From Colius striatus (taxonomy: Eukaryota; Chordata; Aves; Coliiformes; Coliidae): a DNA stretch of 64,000 nucleotides. The notes beneath the pieces were generated by a model. That model was not told the origin of the DNA, made no database searches, and saw only the letters and a list, made by a program, of their open reading frames with translations. The stretch covers positions 4,633,853-4,697,852 of the forward strand of contig NC_084768.1 in the NCBI RefSeq assembly GCF_028858725.1, written 5' to 3'. Position numbers and translations under genes: made by a program. Below, in pieces: positions 53,321 to 64,000 of the stretch (position 1 is the first letter of the stretch; each line of letters starts with the position of its first letter).

Positions 53321-56300
53321 GGCCTTTCATCAATACTGGAGGTATACAGCATTTAAGAGTGCAATACTGAAGCTGTTTCATATGGAGTGGAGTTTCATAG
53401 CTGGACTTGCCAGCATCAGTGAAGAGAGAGCATCCAGATTGATGCTTAAGTGCTGACAAAGGCTCTCCCCTACATAGTGGCAAGTCACCCCATGTTCCTT
53501 GTCTTCAAATCAGCTTTGATGGTATATCTTCTCTACCTCTACTTCTGGACTGACGACTTCTCCTGTGTTAGAGGGATTTTACCTTTCAGACTAGTTCAGA
53601 TTGGTCAAAAGGATCAATAATTATTGGACAGTAATGCAAACAGCAGACTATCTGCCTGATTTCTTCTAGAAGCTACACTAAAACCAGTTGCTTTTTGTAC
53701 ACATTTTGACCTCCTGCAACCAGGAGGAATGTGGAAGAGGGTCTATCATAATTCTGTGCCTCCTCCTTGTCTAACAGCCTCTACTCCAGGAAAGCACTAC
53801 ATATGGAAGTTCCTAAACATTCCCAGCTAAAGGAGTCATCCCAGATCACCTCGCAAAACAGCAGGACAATGTGTAGAGGACTTGAGAATTTGCTGGGAAA
53901 ACACAGGTATCCAATTCATAAGAGTTTCCATCAGTATCTACTGTTTCTATTGGTTTCTATTTGCCTGTCATAACACTACTGCTTTCTTCAGCTCTTGCTG
54001 AACCACTTCATTAGCACAGGCACTGGTATCCCCACCAGAGGCTTGTAGTTGATACCAAGTCATGAACTAGTGCACTGAACCCCAGTAAATACCTAGTGAC
54101 TAGCAACAGTCACACCATCTCTCCTCTGTACAGTGCTGGAAGAACATGGAATACTTGAGATTCACCACTTTTACTGTTTTAAGCACAGTGGTGACAGTAT
54201 ACTCAGCTACATGGATAGGTAAAACACTCCAAAGCACTTGTACTCTTTGCAGAATTAACGCTTATAGGATTGGTAAAGGTCTCTCACCTTTACAAAGCAG
54301 CATGGTCTGGAGTTTACTGATAGTCATTTAAAGTATTTTGAAAGATAAAGCTTGCTATTTCTGGACAACAGGCCAAAAAACTAACACTTGCCCTTATAGC
54401 TTGGTTTTGCACGGTGGTGACTGCCTCCATGGCTGCTGGCCTGTGACTCAAAGGACACAGACATACTGAGGTGCAGAGATAAGCACAAGCAGGATTCTTA
54501 TCCTGCAAGATCACCCTTTCTAGAACAAACAGGATTCAGCTTCCCTGACAGCTTCTACACTAACTTACACTGAGTCTCAGAAAAAGGAAAGAAAACTCCA
54601 AAATCAATCACAACAATGTCAATAGTGTCCAGTTATCCATCAGTCTTGTTTCGCTGGCCAACTGAGACTGATCTGAGACAGACCATTTCATCATGCCAGT
54701 GAATGTCAGCTGGTATCCAGAGACAGACATGGACAGGCAGTTCCTTTCCTATTAACATACATCAACCTTCCAGAAACAAATTATCACAGCTATATTTTAA
54801 AAATAATGCCAAGTACTCAATCTCTACGGAAATGAAAATGAGTTCTGCAAGTGTTGAACAAGCCATTTTTTAAATACTTGTTTGGTTTTGCTATTGACTC
54901 AAAATGACAGAAAAATGGCACATTACAGTGTGGTCAGCTGACCTGTATGTGACCTTGGATGACTGCAAGACCTGACTTGGGTACATCTCAGCCTTAAAAC
55001 ATTGCATTTACCTTTTCCTTAAAAAAAAAAATCCTAATACTGCTACAACAAAGGAGGTAACAAGAAAACATTGTCACCTGATTGTGTGGGCACATCATTT
55101 ATCTTCACCCTAGAACTGCAACTGCCCAGATCTGATACCAAGACTGAATCTCTCTTATACCATAAACTTGATTTATTAGGCATATGTTCCTGTAAAAAAA
55201 AAAAAAGAGGGTTTTAAAAAATAAATTAATCATTTGTAGTTACTGACAAAAATTTCTTCCTTGTCAGGAAGGCGTTCTCTGCAGCCACCAATCTCTGCAG
55301 GCCTGCTGTAAGCAATGACTTCCATACACAAGCCCATATATACTGCAATAACTTATGGGCAACAAAGACTCCACTTCACACAGGTGACTTGTGTTTCAGG
55401 TCAAACATTTAATAATGATGACTACATTTTTGATCCAGCAGAAATTTGAAAAAGACAAGAAATTATCTGCAAAACTGAACAACACAGAAGCATAGTTGGT
55501 TTGCATGGGCAAATCTGAGCCACTAAGCTCACAACATACTTTGGATGAGTGGAGTATTGCAAGTTAAAGCTTACTTTCCACCACATGGAGACATGTTGTA
55601 CCTGCAGCAGAGGATAAATAGCTGTTCCAGAATCCCTCTGGAGAAATCAAAGGAAGAATAATCAGTAATACTGGTAGAAATTAAAGACTGTATGTGTTTA
55701 ATTTAAAAAGCCAGTGTTTAGATTCACCATGCTTGCTGAAGAGTTGCATGTCCTGGTCACTTGACCAAGAGGCACAATTGGAGGCACTGTGTTTAAGGAC
55801 ACAACTGGACTTACCAAATACGGGGCTTGGGAGAAACAGTAAAAAGAACAGAGATTCTTGCCTCTGACACGTTTAAAAGATAATGTAAATGAAATATTAA
55901 GGAATGTGTGTTCCACTGAGCTATATACACAGCTATACAGACCATTAACACCAGACAAAAACATGAGATGTCTTACGAGAAACTGGAGCAAAGGACCTTG
56001 ACGTGTGCATTGTACATCTTGTCTCGAGGCAGAGTACTTTCCAAAAGCTCCCTATCAGGTAAGACCTGGGATCACATTGCTCAGAGGGATTATTAAGAAA
56101 CCTACAATGTATCAGTTACTGAAGAGTTTAATTGAAAAAGTTTTGAGAACTTTAATGACATATTTAATGAGACCTTAGGCACAGACAGGCACCTGCACAT
56201 ACTATTATCAGAAAACAGCTGCACTTACCCTCAACTACAGCACAGCCCTGCAGAGGTGCTGTCAGAGGTGTGTCCTGCCAGTGGAGATGGCATTCCAGCT

Positions 56301-59009
56301 CTTTTTCTTCCCAAGGGAAGTACAGCACAGTCCGGCAGCACTACAGCCCACGCTCTGCACAGGAGCATGGGAGGCAGGGCACATGGGGATCCTGGCTCAG
56401 GGGATCAGTACACAGCAGCTATGGGAGTCCCATCTTGGAGACAATGGAGGGCAAGAGAGGGCCTGAGTGGACAAACACAGCTCTGGAGGTGAATTTGCAA
56501 GTGCAAGCATGTGGAAGGCAGAGAAGGGAAAGTGAAGATATGTGCTCCTTCTCTGTCCTGGCACAGTGCTGGGCGCAGCTGCAGTTTGTACCGATGGTAC
56601 AGATGGGAAATCTTAGCTGGAGACTTCACTCTCCATACTGGAGCATCTCAGACTAACAGGCAGAAGCAGAACATGCAGGAGCTGTTTCTGCATCACACAC
56701 TTTGCTCCATCACTTCCCTGGGATGCTGTCAGATCCCACAATTAGCAAGAAAGCACTACAGGCTGCAGACCAACCCTCTCCTTTGCAGAGCACACAGGGT
56801 GTTGCAGGCTTGTAGGGTACATAGGATTAAAAACCCCCAACTACCAGGCAACCTGTACTGGGTAGGTTATGAACCCACATTTCAATCTCAAAACCAAAAC
56901 TCCAGCAGTGACTGTAGTAAAAATCGCTGTAAAAACTAGTTTAAGTGAGACAGGTCACCAAAGAAATTTAGGTTAAATTTGAAAGTCTGAGCAGAAAGCT
57001 CTTGAGGAAGGAGCAGGGCAACTCCAAACCATAGGTTATAAGTCAGAGCAGCAGCAAAGGTTCTCTTCACTTAGAGGAAATGCTTAGTTACTTGGAACTT
57101 TAAATCATTTAGCATTTGCACTGAACCATAAGCTCACCAAGGGCTATTTATCAGAGCTAAAGGGAATAGTAATTAACAAGACACAAAAGCTGACATCAGG
57201 CTTGCATAATAACAATCAGTGTCCACAGGAGATTAAAAAACAGGCATTTAATTTGGGTTCTGCATGTTTTTAATCTTCTGGTCAGCAACTTGGATATTCC
57301 TAAGAAACCTGACATCACAAGGTCTAAATAACAAGCTCTAAATATTGCCTCTGCTAGAAAAGCATGAAACCCAAGTTGCTCCTACGCTGTCCTTAAAGAT
57401 TGCTTTACAGTTCTATAGATAGAAACCAATGACAATGAATACAGTTCATTTATATTGATCTGACTAGAAGCTGCTTCCTAAAATTTTCATTAAATCTGTG
57501 ATCACAGAAGCAAAATTGAAATGAAAAAATACAGTTTACGGCACAGTCAACTTGCCCAAAGTGCTACACCAGCAATGAACCACCTACCTGAATCACAAAG
57601 CAGCATTCAAACTACTTTTGAAATAGGCTGACTTAGGAGGCTAAAACATCCCTTCTCACGTCTACTGATACTATCACTACTCAGGCTCCTGACACAGGTC
57701 TATCCAGTATTGTCCAAAGGATTGGTTTTTAAACTTCCCAATACTGTTTCAGAGCAAACGTAAGTACACAGATGCTTTTTCTCCTCTCTTGAGTGTTTTT
57801 CAGTTAACTTATATGCTAATACCAAAACACTAATACATTTCATTAGTTTTCATTTTCAAAGAAACATATGATGCAGGTTCTGATGGGAGTTACTTCATCG
57901 CCTTCTGTACCCCATGATGGGCACCACCCATTTGCTTCTGGAGAAAGCCTTGAAGTGACACATATCTTGTGGAAGATCATTACATTTGGTCTGCCAACTA
58001 CATGCTCTGCAAAAGACAACCAAAACTCACGTTAAATCTCAGGTAATACATCCTATCTGAAGTCTGACTGGTATCCCTCAATCTGTTTTCAGTATAATTG
58101 AAAATAACATAGTGACAGTATCTCACACACTTGCACTCTAATTTTGAGATTAGACCAAACAGATGATGAAAACAGGCTAAAGCAGCGTGTATATAGCTCA
58201 GGGCTATATTTAAGAAAAACCAACGTGACAAGAGAGTGCAAAGATACCTACTGCCGTTGCTAATCTTTGTCAACCTCCATGTAAAGCTTTAGCCCATGTT
58301 TACTCACCTGCTGTACTGTGCACTAAGTAATGCTGCAGTGGTAACCTCTGTGCTTTCTGTCTTAAGCTTTCTAGGCAGAACACCAAGGTTATTCTGTAAC
58401 ATGTAGGGTAAAGCAAAATAAGGACCTGCAAAGGAGTCAGTTAAAACGCACAGACCTCCACAATTTGTTGTGACAGTTAAAAGAACTAGAAGTTAAAGTG
58501 GCAATAAAATGTTTAATCTTTTGCCTCTCTAGTAATCAGCAAGTGCTAATCCTCCATGGAAATGAGACAGAACTTTGCCAGTTGTGCAGAGAGATGCTGG
58601 TTTAAGTGATTAGTCAGCAAATACAGGTTCTTTTGCACTAGCGTGTGTTATAAAACTCTCATAACCTAATTAAGCTCAGGAGCCAGCTGAGCCTTGAACC
58701 TGTTTCTCCTGAGCCTAGCTTTCTATTACTTTGAAAAATATATCATCCTACAGAATTGCCTAGATCTACAGAGGGAATGGAGAAAGTGTCTGGCTTTTAG
58801 CAGTAATTACATAGCATTACCTTAGTCTGTGCAATACATAAACTCTTTTTGCCTTCCATTTTCTCAAATGCCTCTACCAAAAGGGCTGAGACTCATTCCT
58901 GTGAGCAGTAAGCTGTGGGTGAGACAGCAGCCCAGCACAGGGTGCAGGCTCTAGTTCATACATGGCTGCACAGCCCTGCAGAAACAGTGCAGGGTGTGCA
59001 GAGGGTGGC

Positions 59010-59265
59010 AGCTGAGGGTGACGTGCAGAACAAACTCTCTAACAGGGTTAAGGGTTACAAAGCAGGTATGTATTGTGCCGGCGGCTGCGAAGGAGATAAT
59101 TCTGCCAAGCCTGTACACACTATTGTCTAACAAAGGGCTACTTATAGGGTACAGGTAGGGGTATGCATAAGCACCTATTACATATTCATGACCCATCCCC
59201 ACTCTGTATTGTAATAAATCCTCTTTGATCCTACACTTGTTCGGTGTCTCTGGTAGATTTCCATG
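59010..59265 (+). mobile_element. Probable LTR fragment (ERV)
   Basis: The 3' part reads ATTGTAATAAATCCTCTTTG (poly(A) signal AATAAA at 59213..59218), then ATCCTACACTTGTTCGGTGTCTCTGGTAG. This is the R-U5 pattern of retroviral LTRs. A weak TATA-like CTTATAGGG lies about 70 bases upstream. CpGs in GTGCCGGCGGCTGCGAAGG suggest a moderately young element. No primer-binding site or second LTR was found, so it is likely a solo or truncated LTR; ends are approximate. Confidence 0.45.
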
Positions 59266-59888
59266 CCATGGAGCAGGATGCAAACAATTCTGTTTTCCAC
59301 ATTCCAAGTCCTTCTTATCTGCAGCTGTCTGCACACCAGCTTCTTAGTTATCAGCTTTCAGGGTCTTCAAGGCCTTTACTAACGAGCAGTTCGAATTCCA
59401 GTGAGCTGAGGTTTCTTATCATGGTGTTAGTTTACAGTGAATCCTGTCTTTCTAACTTTCTCAGGCCTTTCCCTTCTCTCTGTCTGCTTTTGCTCATGGA
59501 GGGTGCTAAGCACTGAGGAGTAGGTTACCTGGTCCAGCACATCTGGAAGCCCTGACACTCAGCAAGCAGATTCAGGAAGAGGCATCCAGAGATGCTGAAA
59601 AGGCAATTAGGTAGCTTCTATCATCAGAAGATGTAGGGAGGCAACTAGGAGAGCTAAAGCCTCACTGGAGTTGCAACTTGCAAGGGAGGTCAAGGACAAT
59701 AAGAAGGGCTTCTTCAAATACATTGCAGATAAAACTAATGCTAGAGGCAACTGTTGAATGAGACAGGTGCCCTGGTGACAGAGGATACAGAGAAGGTAGA
59801 GTTACTGAATGCCTTCTTTGCCTCTGTCTATACTGCTGGAGACTGTCCTCAGGAGCCCTAGACTCCAAAGGAAGTCAGGTTAAAGAAG

Positions 59889-60266
59889 GTGTTTTGTCTG
59901 GTTGATGAGGACTGGGTTAAGGATCCATTGAGCAATCTGGATGTAGATAAATCCATGGGCGCTGATGGGATGCACCCATGGGTGCTGAGGGAGCTGGTGG
60001 AAGTCATTGCTAAACTGCTCTCCATCATCTTCAGTAAGTTGTGGAAAACAGGAGAGGTGCCTGAGGACTGGAGGAAAGCAAATGCCACTCCAGTCTTCAA
60101 AAAGGGCAAGGAGGAGGACCTGGGTAACTACAGACTGGTCAGCCTCATCTCCATCCCTGGAAAGGTGGTGGAACAACTTATTCTGGGTGCTGTCTCCAGG
60201 CATTTAAAGGACAAGAGGTCATTAGGAGCAGTTGACATGGTTTTCCCAAAGGGAAGCCACATTTGA
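59889..60266 (+). pseudogene. CR1 reverse transcriptase, N-terminal part (broken ORF2)
   Basis: This is the longest N-terminal open piece of the CR1 polymerase in copy A, with the typical GADGMHP, TGEVPEDWRKANATPVFKKG and VSLISIPGKVVEQLIL blocks of non-LTR RT domains. After GSHI the frame stops, although the family normally continues to AFDT and the SGVPQ block. Those appear in other frames at 60350 and 60505. Confidence 0.85.
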
Positions 60267-60820
60267 CCAACCTGATAGCCTTTTATGGAGATGTAACCAG
60301 GTGGATAGATGGTGGTAGTGCAGTGGATGCACTTATCTTAATTTCAGTAAAGCATTTGACACCATCTCCCACAGCATCCTTGCAGCAAAACTGAGAAAGT
60401 ATGGGCTGGATGAACAGGTAGTGAGGCGGATTGTTAACTTGAAGGGAAGAAGGAAGAGAGTTGTGATCAATGGGGCAGAGTCTAGCTGCAGGCTTGTGTC
60501 TAGTGGAGTCCCTCAGGAGTCAGTGCTGGGACTGGTACTGTTCAATATATTCATTAATGACCTTGATGAGGGAACAGAGGCACTGTCAGCAGGTTTGCTG
60601 ATGATACTAAACTGGAGGCAGTGGCTGACACCCCAGAAGGCTGTGCTGCCATTCAACCAGACCTGGACAGGCTGGAGAGTTGGGCAGGGAGAAATCTAAA
60701 GGAATTCAATAAGGGCAAGTGTAGAAACTTGCATCTGGGAAAGAAAAACCCCATGCACCAGTACAGGTTGGAGAATGAACTGTTAGAAAGTAGTATAGGG
60801 AAAGGGTCCTGGGGGTCCCG

Positions 60821-61396
60821 GTGGGCAGCAGAATCAGCATGAGTCAGCAACATGCCCTCATGGTCAAGAAGGCCAATAGCATCTTGGGGTGTATTGGAAG
60901 GGTGGTGGGCAGTAGGTCGAGACAGGTTCTCCTCCCTCTCTACTCTACCCTTGTGAGACTTAATCTGGAATACTGTGTTCAGTTCTTGGCCCCTCAGTTC
61001 AAGAAGGACAGGAAGCTGCTGGAGAGAGTTCAGCGCAGGGCCACAAATTTGATGAAGGGAGTGGAGCATCTCCCTTATGATGCAAGGCTAAGGGAGCTGG
61101 GGCTCTTTAGCTTGGATAAGAGGAGACTGAGGGGTGACCTCATTAATGTTTACAAATACATAAAGATCAGGTGTCAGGAGGATGGAGCCAGGCTCTTCTC
61201 AATGATGTCCAGTGATAGGACAAGGGGCAATGGGTATCATCTGGAACATAAGAGGCTCCAAAGAAATACAAGGAAGAATTTCTTCACTGTGAGGGTGAGG
61301 GAGCACTGGAAGGGGCTGCCCAGATGGGTTGTTGAGTCTCCTTCTCTGGAGACATTGAAAACCCACCTGGATGAGTTCCTGCCTGACGTACTCTAG
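60821..61396 (+). pseudogene. CR1 ORF2 C-terminal domain, copy A
   Basis: This intact stretch of about 190 codons has the CR1 C-terminal blocks [52 protein letters not shown] and [20 protein letters not shown]. It ends shortly before the CR1 3' UTR. It is one of the longest frames in the window and is fully explained by the transposon. Confidence 0.88.
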
Positions 61397-61534
61397 GTGG
61401 TCCTGCTCTGGCAGGAGGGTTGGACTAGGCGATGTTTTGAGGTCCCTTCCAGCCCTTGAGAGTCTGCGATTCTGTAATGCTTGTTGAGAGGATGGGATTT
61501 GACTAACATTTCTGCTTGTTGCTGCTTATTACCT

Positions 61535-62399
61535 ATTCTGATGACACCAAACTGGGAGCACTGGCTGATTCCCCAGAGGCTGTGCTGCCATTCAGCAGGA
61601 TCTCAACTGCCTGGAGAGTTGGGCAGAGAGGAACCTCCTGAGGTTCAACAAGGACAAGTGCAGAGTCCTGCATCTGGGAAGGAACAGCCCCAAGCACCAG
61701 TACAGGCTGGGGGTCGAACTGCTGAAGAGCAGCTCTGCAGAGAGAGACCTGGGAGTGCTGGCTGATAATAAGCTAAATATGAGCCAGCAATGTGCCCTTG
61801 TGGCACAATGGCCTCCTGGGATGCATCAAGAAGAGTGTGGCCAGCAGGTCGAGAGAGGTTCTTCTGCCCCTCTACTCTGCTCTGGTGAGGCCTCATTTGG
61901 AGTCCTGTGTCCAGTTCTGGGCTCCTCAGCTCAAGAGGGACAGAGAACTGCTGGAGAGAGACCAGCACAAGGCCACCAAGATGATCAAGGGTACAGAACA
62001 TCTTTCATATGAGGAAAGGCTGCGGGACCTGGGGCTGTTTAGTCTGGAGGAGAGGAGACTGAGGGAGGATATCATTAACATTTATCTAAAGGGTGGGTGG
62101 CAGGAGGTTGGGACAGCCCTCTTTTCTGTAGTAGCTAGTAACAGGACAAGGGGTGATGGGATGAAGCTGGAACACAAAAAGTTCCACTTAAACATAAGAA
62201 AAAAACTATTTCACCGTGAGGGTGACAGAGCAGTGGCACAGGCTGCCCAGAGGGGTTGTGGAGTCTCCTTCCTTGGTGGTCTTCAAGACCCACCTGGACA
62301 TGCTCCTATGCGACCTGATTTAGGTGACCCTGCTTCTGCGGGGGGGTAGACTAGATGATCTCTAAAGGTTCCTTCCAACCCCGACCATTCTATGATTCT
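61535..62399 (+). mobile_element. Truncated CR1 LINE, copy B (C-terminal ORF2 to 3' end)
   Basis: This second CR1 starts at the RT catalytic block (GATGACACCAAACTGGGAGC) and runs on the plus strand through the C-terminal domain (61792..62349). It ends in the 3' UTR and CATTCTATGATTCTC. Frames change near 61650 and 61780. It begins only about 57 bases after copy A ends, in the same orientation, but is not a duplicate of it: sequence and truncation point differ. It is closest to the CR1 at 22651..22920. Confidence 0.92.
61792..62349 (+). pseudogene. CR1 ORF2 C-terminal domain, copy B
   Basis: An open stretch of 185 codons with the CR1 blocks [59 protein letters not shown] and [15 protein letters not shown]. 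It reads past the usual end of the protein into the 3' UTR, which shows the final frame has shifted. No host gene is implied. Confidence 0.88.
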
Positions 62400-64000
62400 C
62401 ACTGCTGAAGACCCATCTATCCTCCTAAACCACAGGAACACAGTTCCATTAGTTGCCTCTAGCAGGTCTCGGAAGAGTGAGGCATATCAATAGTGATCTT
62501 CTTTGCAACAGCTCCTGAAGTTCTCCCAGCATCACCTATTCTCCCTTCCCTATGCCTCAGCTGAGGTCAGGTCACTGTGGGTGCATTTTGCTGAGCTTTT
62601 GTGTTTCCATCTGTCTGCATAAGCATAGAAACAGTGAAAATGCTGTTTTGTGCTATTCCAAGCGCATTAAGACAACTTAGGCAGTAAGAGCAATGTGCTG
62701 ATGAGGGCTCTTCTCAGCAACCAGCCCTGTTGTGTCCAGAAGGTGACGTGATGAGTTTATATTAGAGGAATAAACAATAGAGAACATACTGCTGGAACTG
62801 GCAATCTTATCAGTGATCACAACATTTCCATTGGAGTTACTCAACTTGAACATCAAGTACACTGGTGACTGCACACAGCTGAACAAAACACCAGCTTATA
62901 TGCATTAGCAATTTACCTTTGGCTTACTTCAAAAGCCTTTACCTTTCTGCCAAATCCAAAAAAAACCCTCAGAAACCATGAATTTTAAAACAAGTTCAAA
63001 AGTTGGTATCACATAAACATAATGCCTTGAAATAAGTCTGATTCTTGCAATCATTAAACGCATGACTAATTTTTCTACTTTCCTAAAAAAAATACTGGGC
63101 TCTTTCCCAGCACTGACTGAACACAACCAAATTTAATTCAGCTCTTTTTTCCCCTACAATAACTTGGAGCAAGAACAGACATAATCCCAGATTTTATTTT
63201 GTTCCAGACAGACAACGGGTAAAGAATCCAGTGGTGCTGGAGGGGTAAGCAACAGTATTTATAAAGCCTGAAAGCTCAATCAATGCTATTAGAAACTACT
63301 GCAGAAATTTGCCTGCTACATACAGTGTTACAGTAAATGATGACAAGCTTTTTTAATAAGGAGTCTAGTCAGTGAAAGAACATGCTGCATCAGTTCTTAA
63401 ATATTACATTACGGGTTTTCAGTAGCATGAAACACGGGAGATGGGAGACAGCGGTGCTTAATTCATACATCTGGCAGACAGTTTATCAGGAGGCACAACA
63501 CACCTGAAAAGGCACTGCTCCAGCTGTGTGTTCAGCCAGGCTGTTGCCTTTGGGATGCATCTTGGCAGCCCCCTGCATCCTTCAACTTTCACTCTTCATG
63601 CTTCAGAACCTGACCTACCACATACTTCTTGGCAGCTTTCCTGGACACAAGCCTTCTCTCTACCTATTCTTTGCAGAAATGGTACCCTACAATCCTGTTT
63701 CCCTCATCCCTTTCTCCCTCCAGTACTCCTGCCTGCTCTGTACAGAAGTCCATTAAACAGTTAAAGAGATCAGCCAGACAAGCCTGACTGAGTCCTGCCT
63801 TACAAGGAGGCTCAAGTCAAGCATTCAGGCTCAGGAGCTGGGCTTCACATTAACTGGGTTAAGCCACACATACACCAACTGTACTGCTAAAATATTTATG
63901 GGTTTGCATGTTACATAAAAAGGAGATTGCACTTTGAGAAAATGGTGCTGTAGGCAGACTGCATCCACGCTCTTTCCCTCTGTCACCCACTTGACCATAC

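Larger units (their letters stand above)
59540..61478 (+). mobile_element. Truncated CR1 LINE, copy A (RT to 3' end)
   Basis: A non-LTR retrotransposon lacking its 5' end, ORF1 and endonuclease. The reverse-transcriptase part begins in the linker (KASLELQLAREVKDNKKGFF near 59660) and continues through MHPWVLRELVEVIAKLLSII (about 59970) and EDWRKANATPVFKKGKEED (about 60065). The catalytic FADD is at 60594..60605. The C-terminal domain runs to 61396, followed by the short 3' UTR and an ATTCTGTAATG end. The reading frame changes between 60264 and 60421, near 60580, and before 60821, and there are stops near 59750, so it is a dead copy. It lies on the strand opposite DDAH1. Confidence 0.92.

Overview
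This is vertebrate genomic DNA, most likely from a bird. The evidence is exons with GT-AG splice sites separated by kilobase introns, a CpG-island promoter, and CR1 LINEs with the avian 3' end (copies of an ATTCTATG-type octamer). LTR remnants of endogenous-retrovirus type are also present. Nothing bacterial or phage-like was seen. The species cannot be named from the sequence alone.

Two genes are recognisable, both on the minus strand. At the left is the first coding exon of BCL10 (2439..2546) inside a CpG island (about 2040..3300). The rest of BCL10 lies beyond the left edge. To the right is DDAH1 (dimethylarginine dimethylaminohydrolase 1). Its last five coding exons (human exons 2 to 6) lie at 24378..24279, 23116..23043, 22209..22090, 10060..9917 and 9523..9407. 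They encode residues 102 to 285 in human numbering, including Asp127, His173 and Cys274 of the catalytic site. DDAH1 exon 1 (residues 1 to about 101) is not here, so everything from 24379 to 64000 is read as part of a very large intron 1. BCL10 and DDAH1 next to each other on the same strand is also the arrangement on human chromosome 1p22.

The remaining DNA is intronic or intergenic with mobile-element debris: a lysine-primer-type ERV LTR with primer-binding site near 8.5-8.8 kb; an ERVL-like solo LTR with internal tandem repeats near 31.3-32.2 kb; another LTR fragment near 59.0-59.3 kb; two head-to-tail truncated CR1 elements at 59.5-62.4 kb; a CR1 3' end at 22.65-22.92 kb; a 48-bp CR1 tip at 27.63 kb; and older degenerate CR1 and tRNA-like relics.

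The most useful new observation is a candidate internal DDAH1 promoter and first exon at about 40.23-40.41 kb. A GC box is followed on the minus strand by a perfect GTAAGT donor. Spliced to exon 2, it would allow a start at an in-frame ATG and give a 181-residue protein, matching in size the 182-residue short human DDAH1 isoform. No novel multi-gene system was found. The many 60-190 codon open frames elsewhere look like chance frames.
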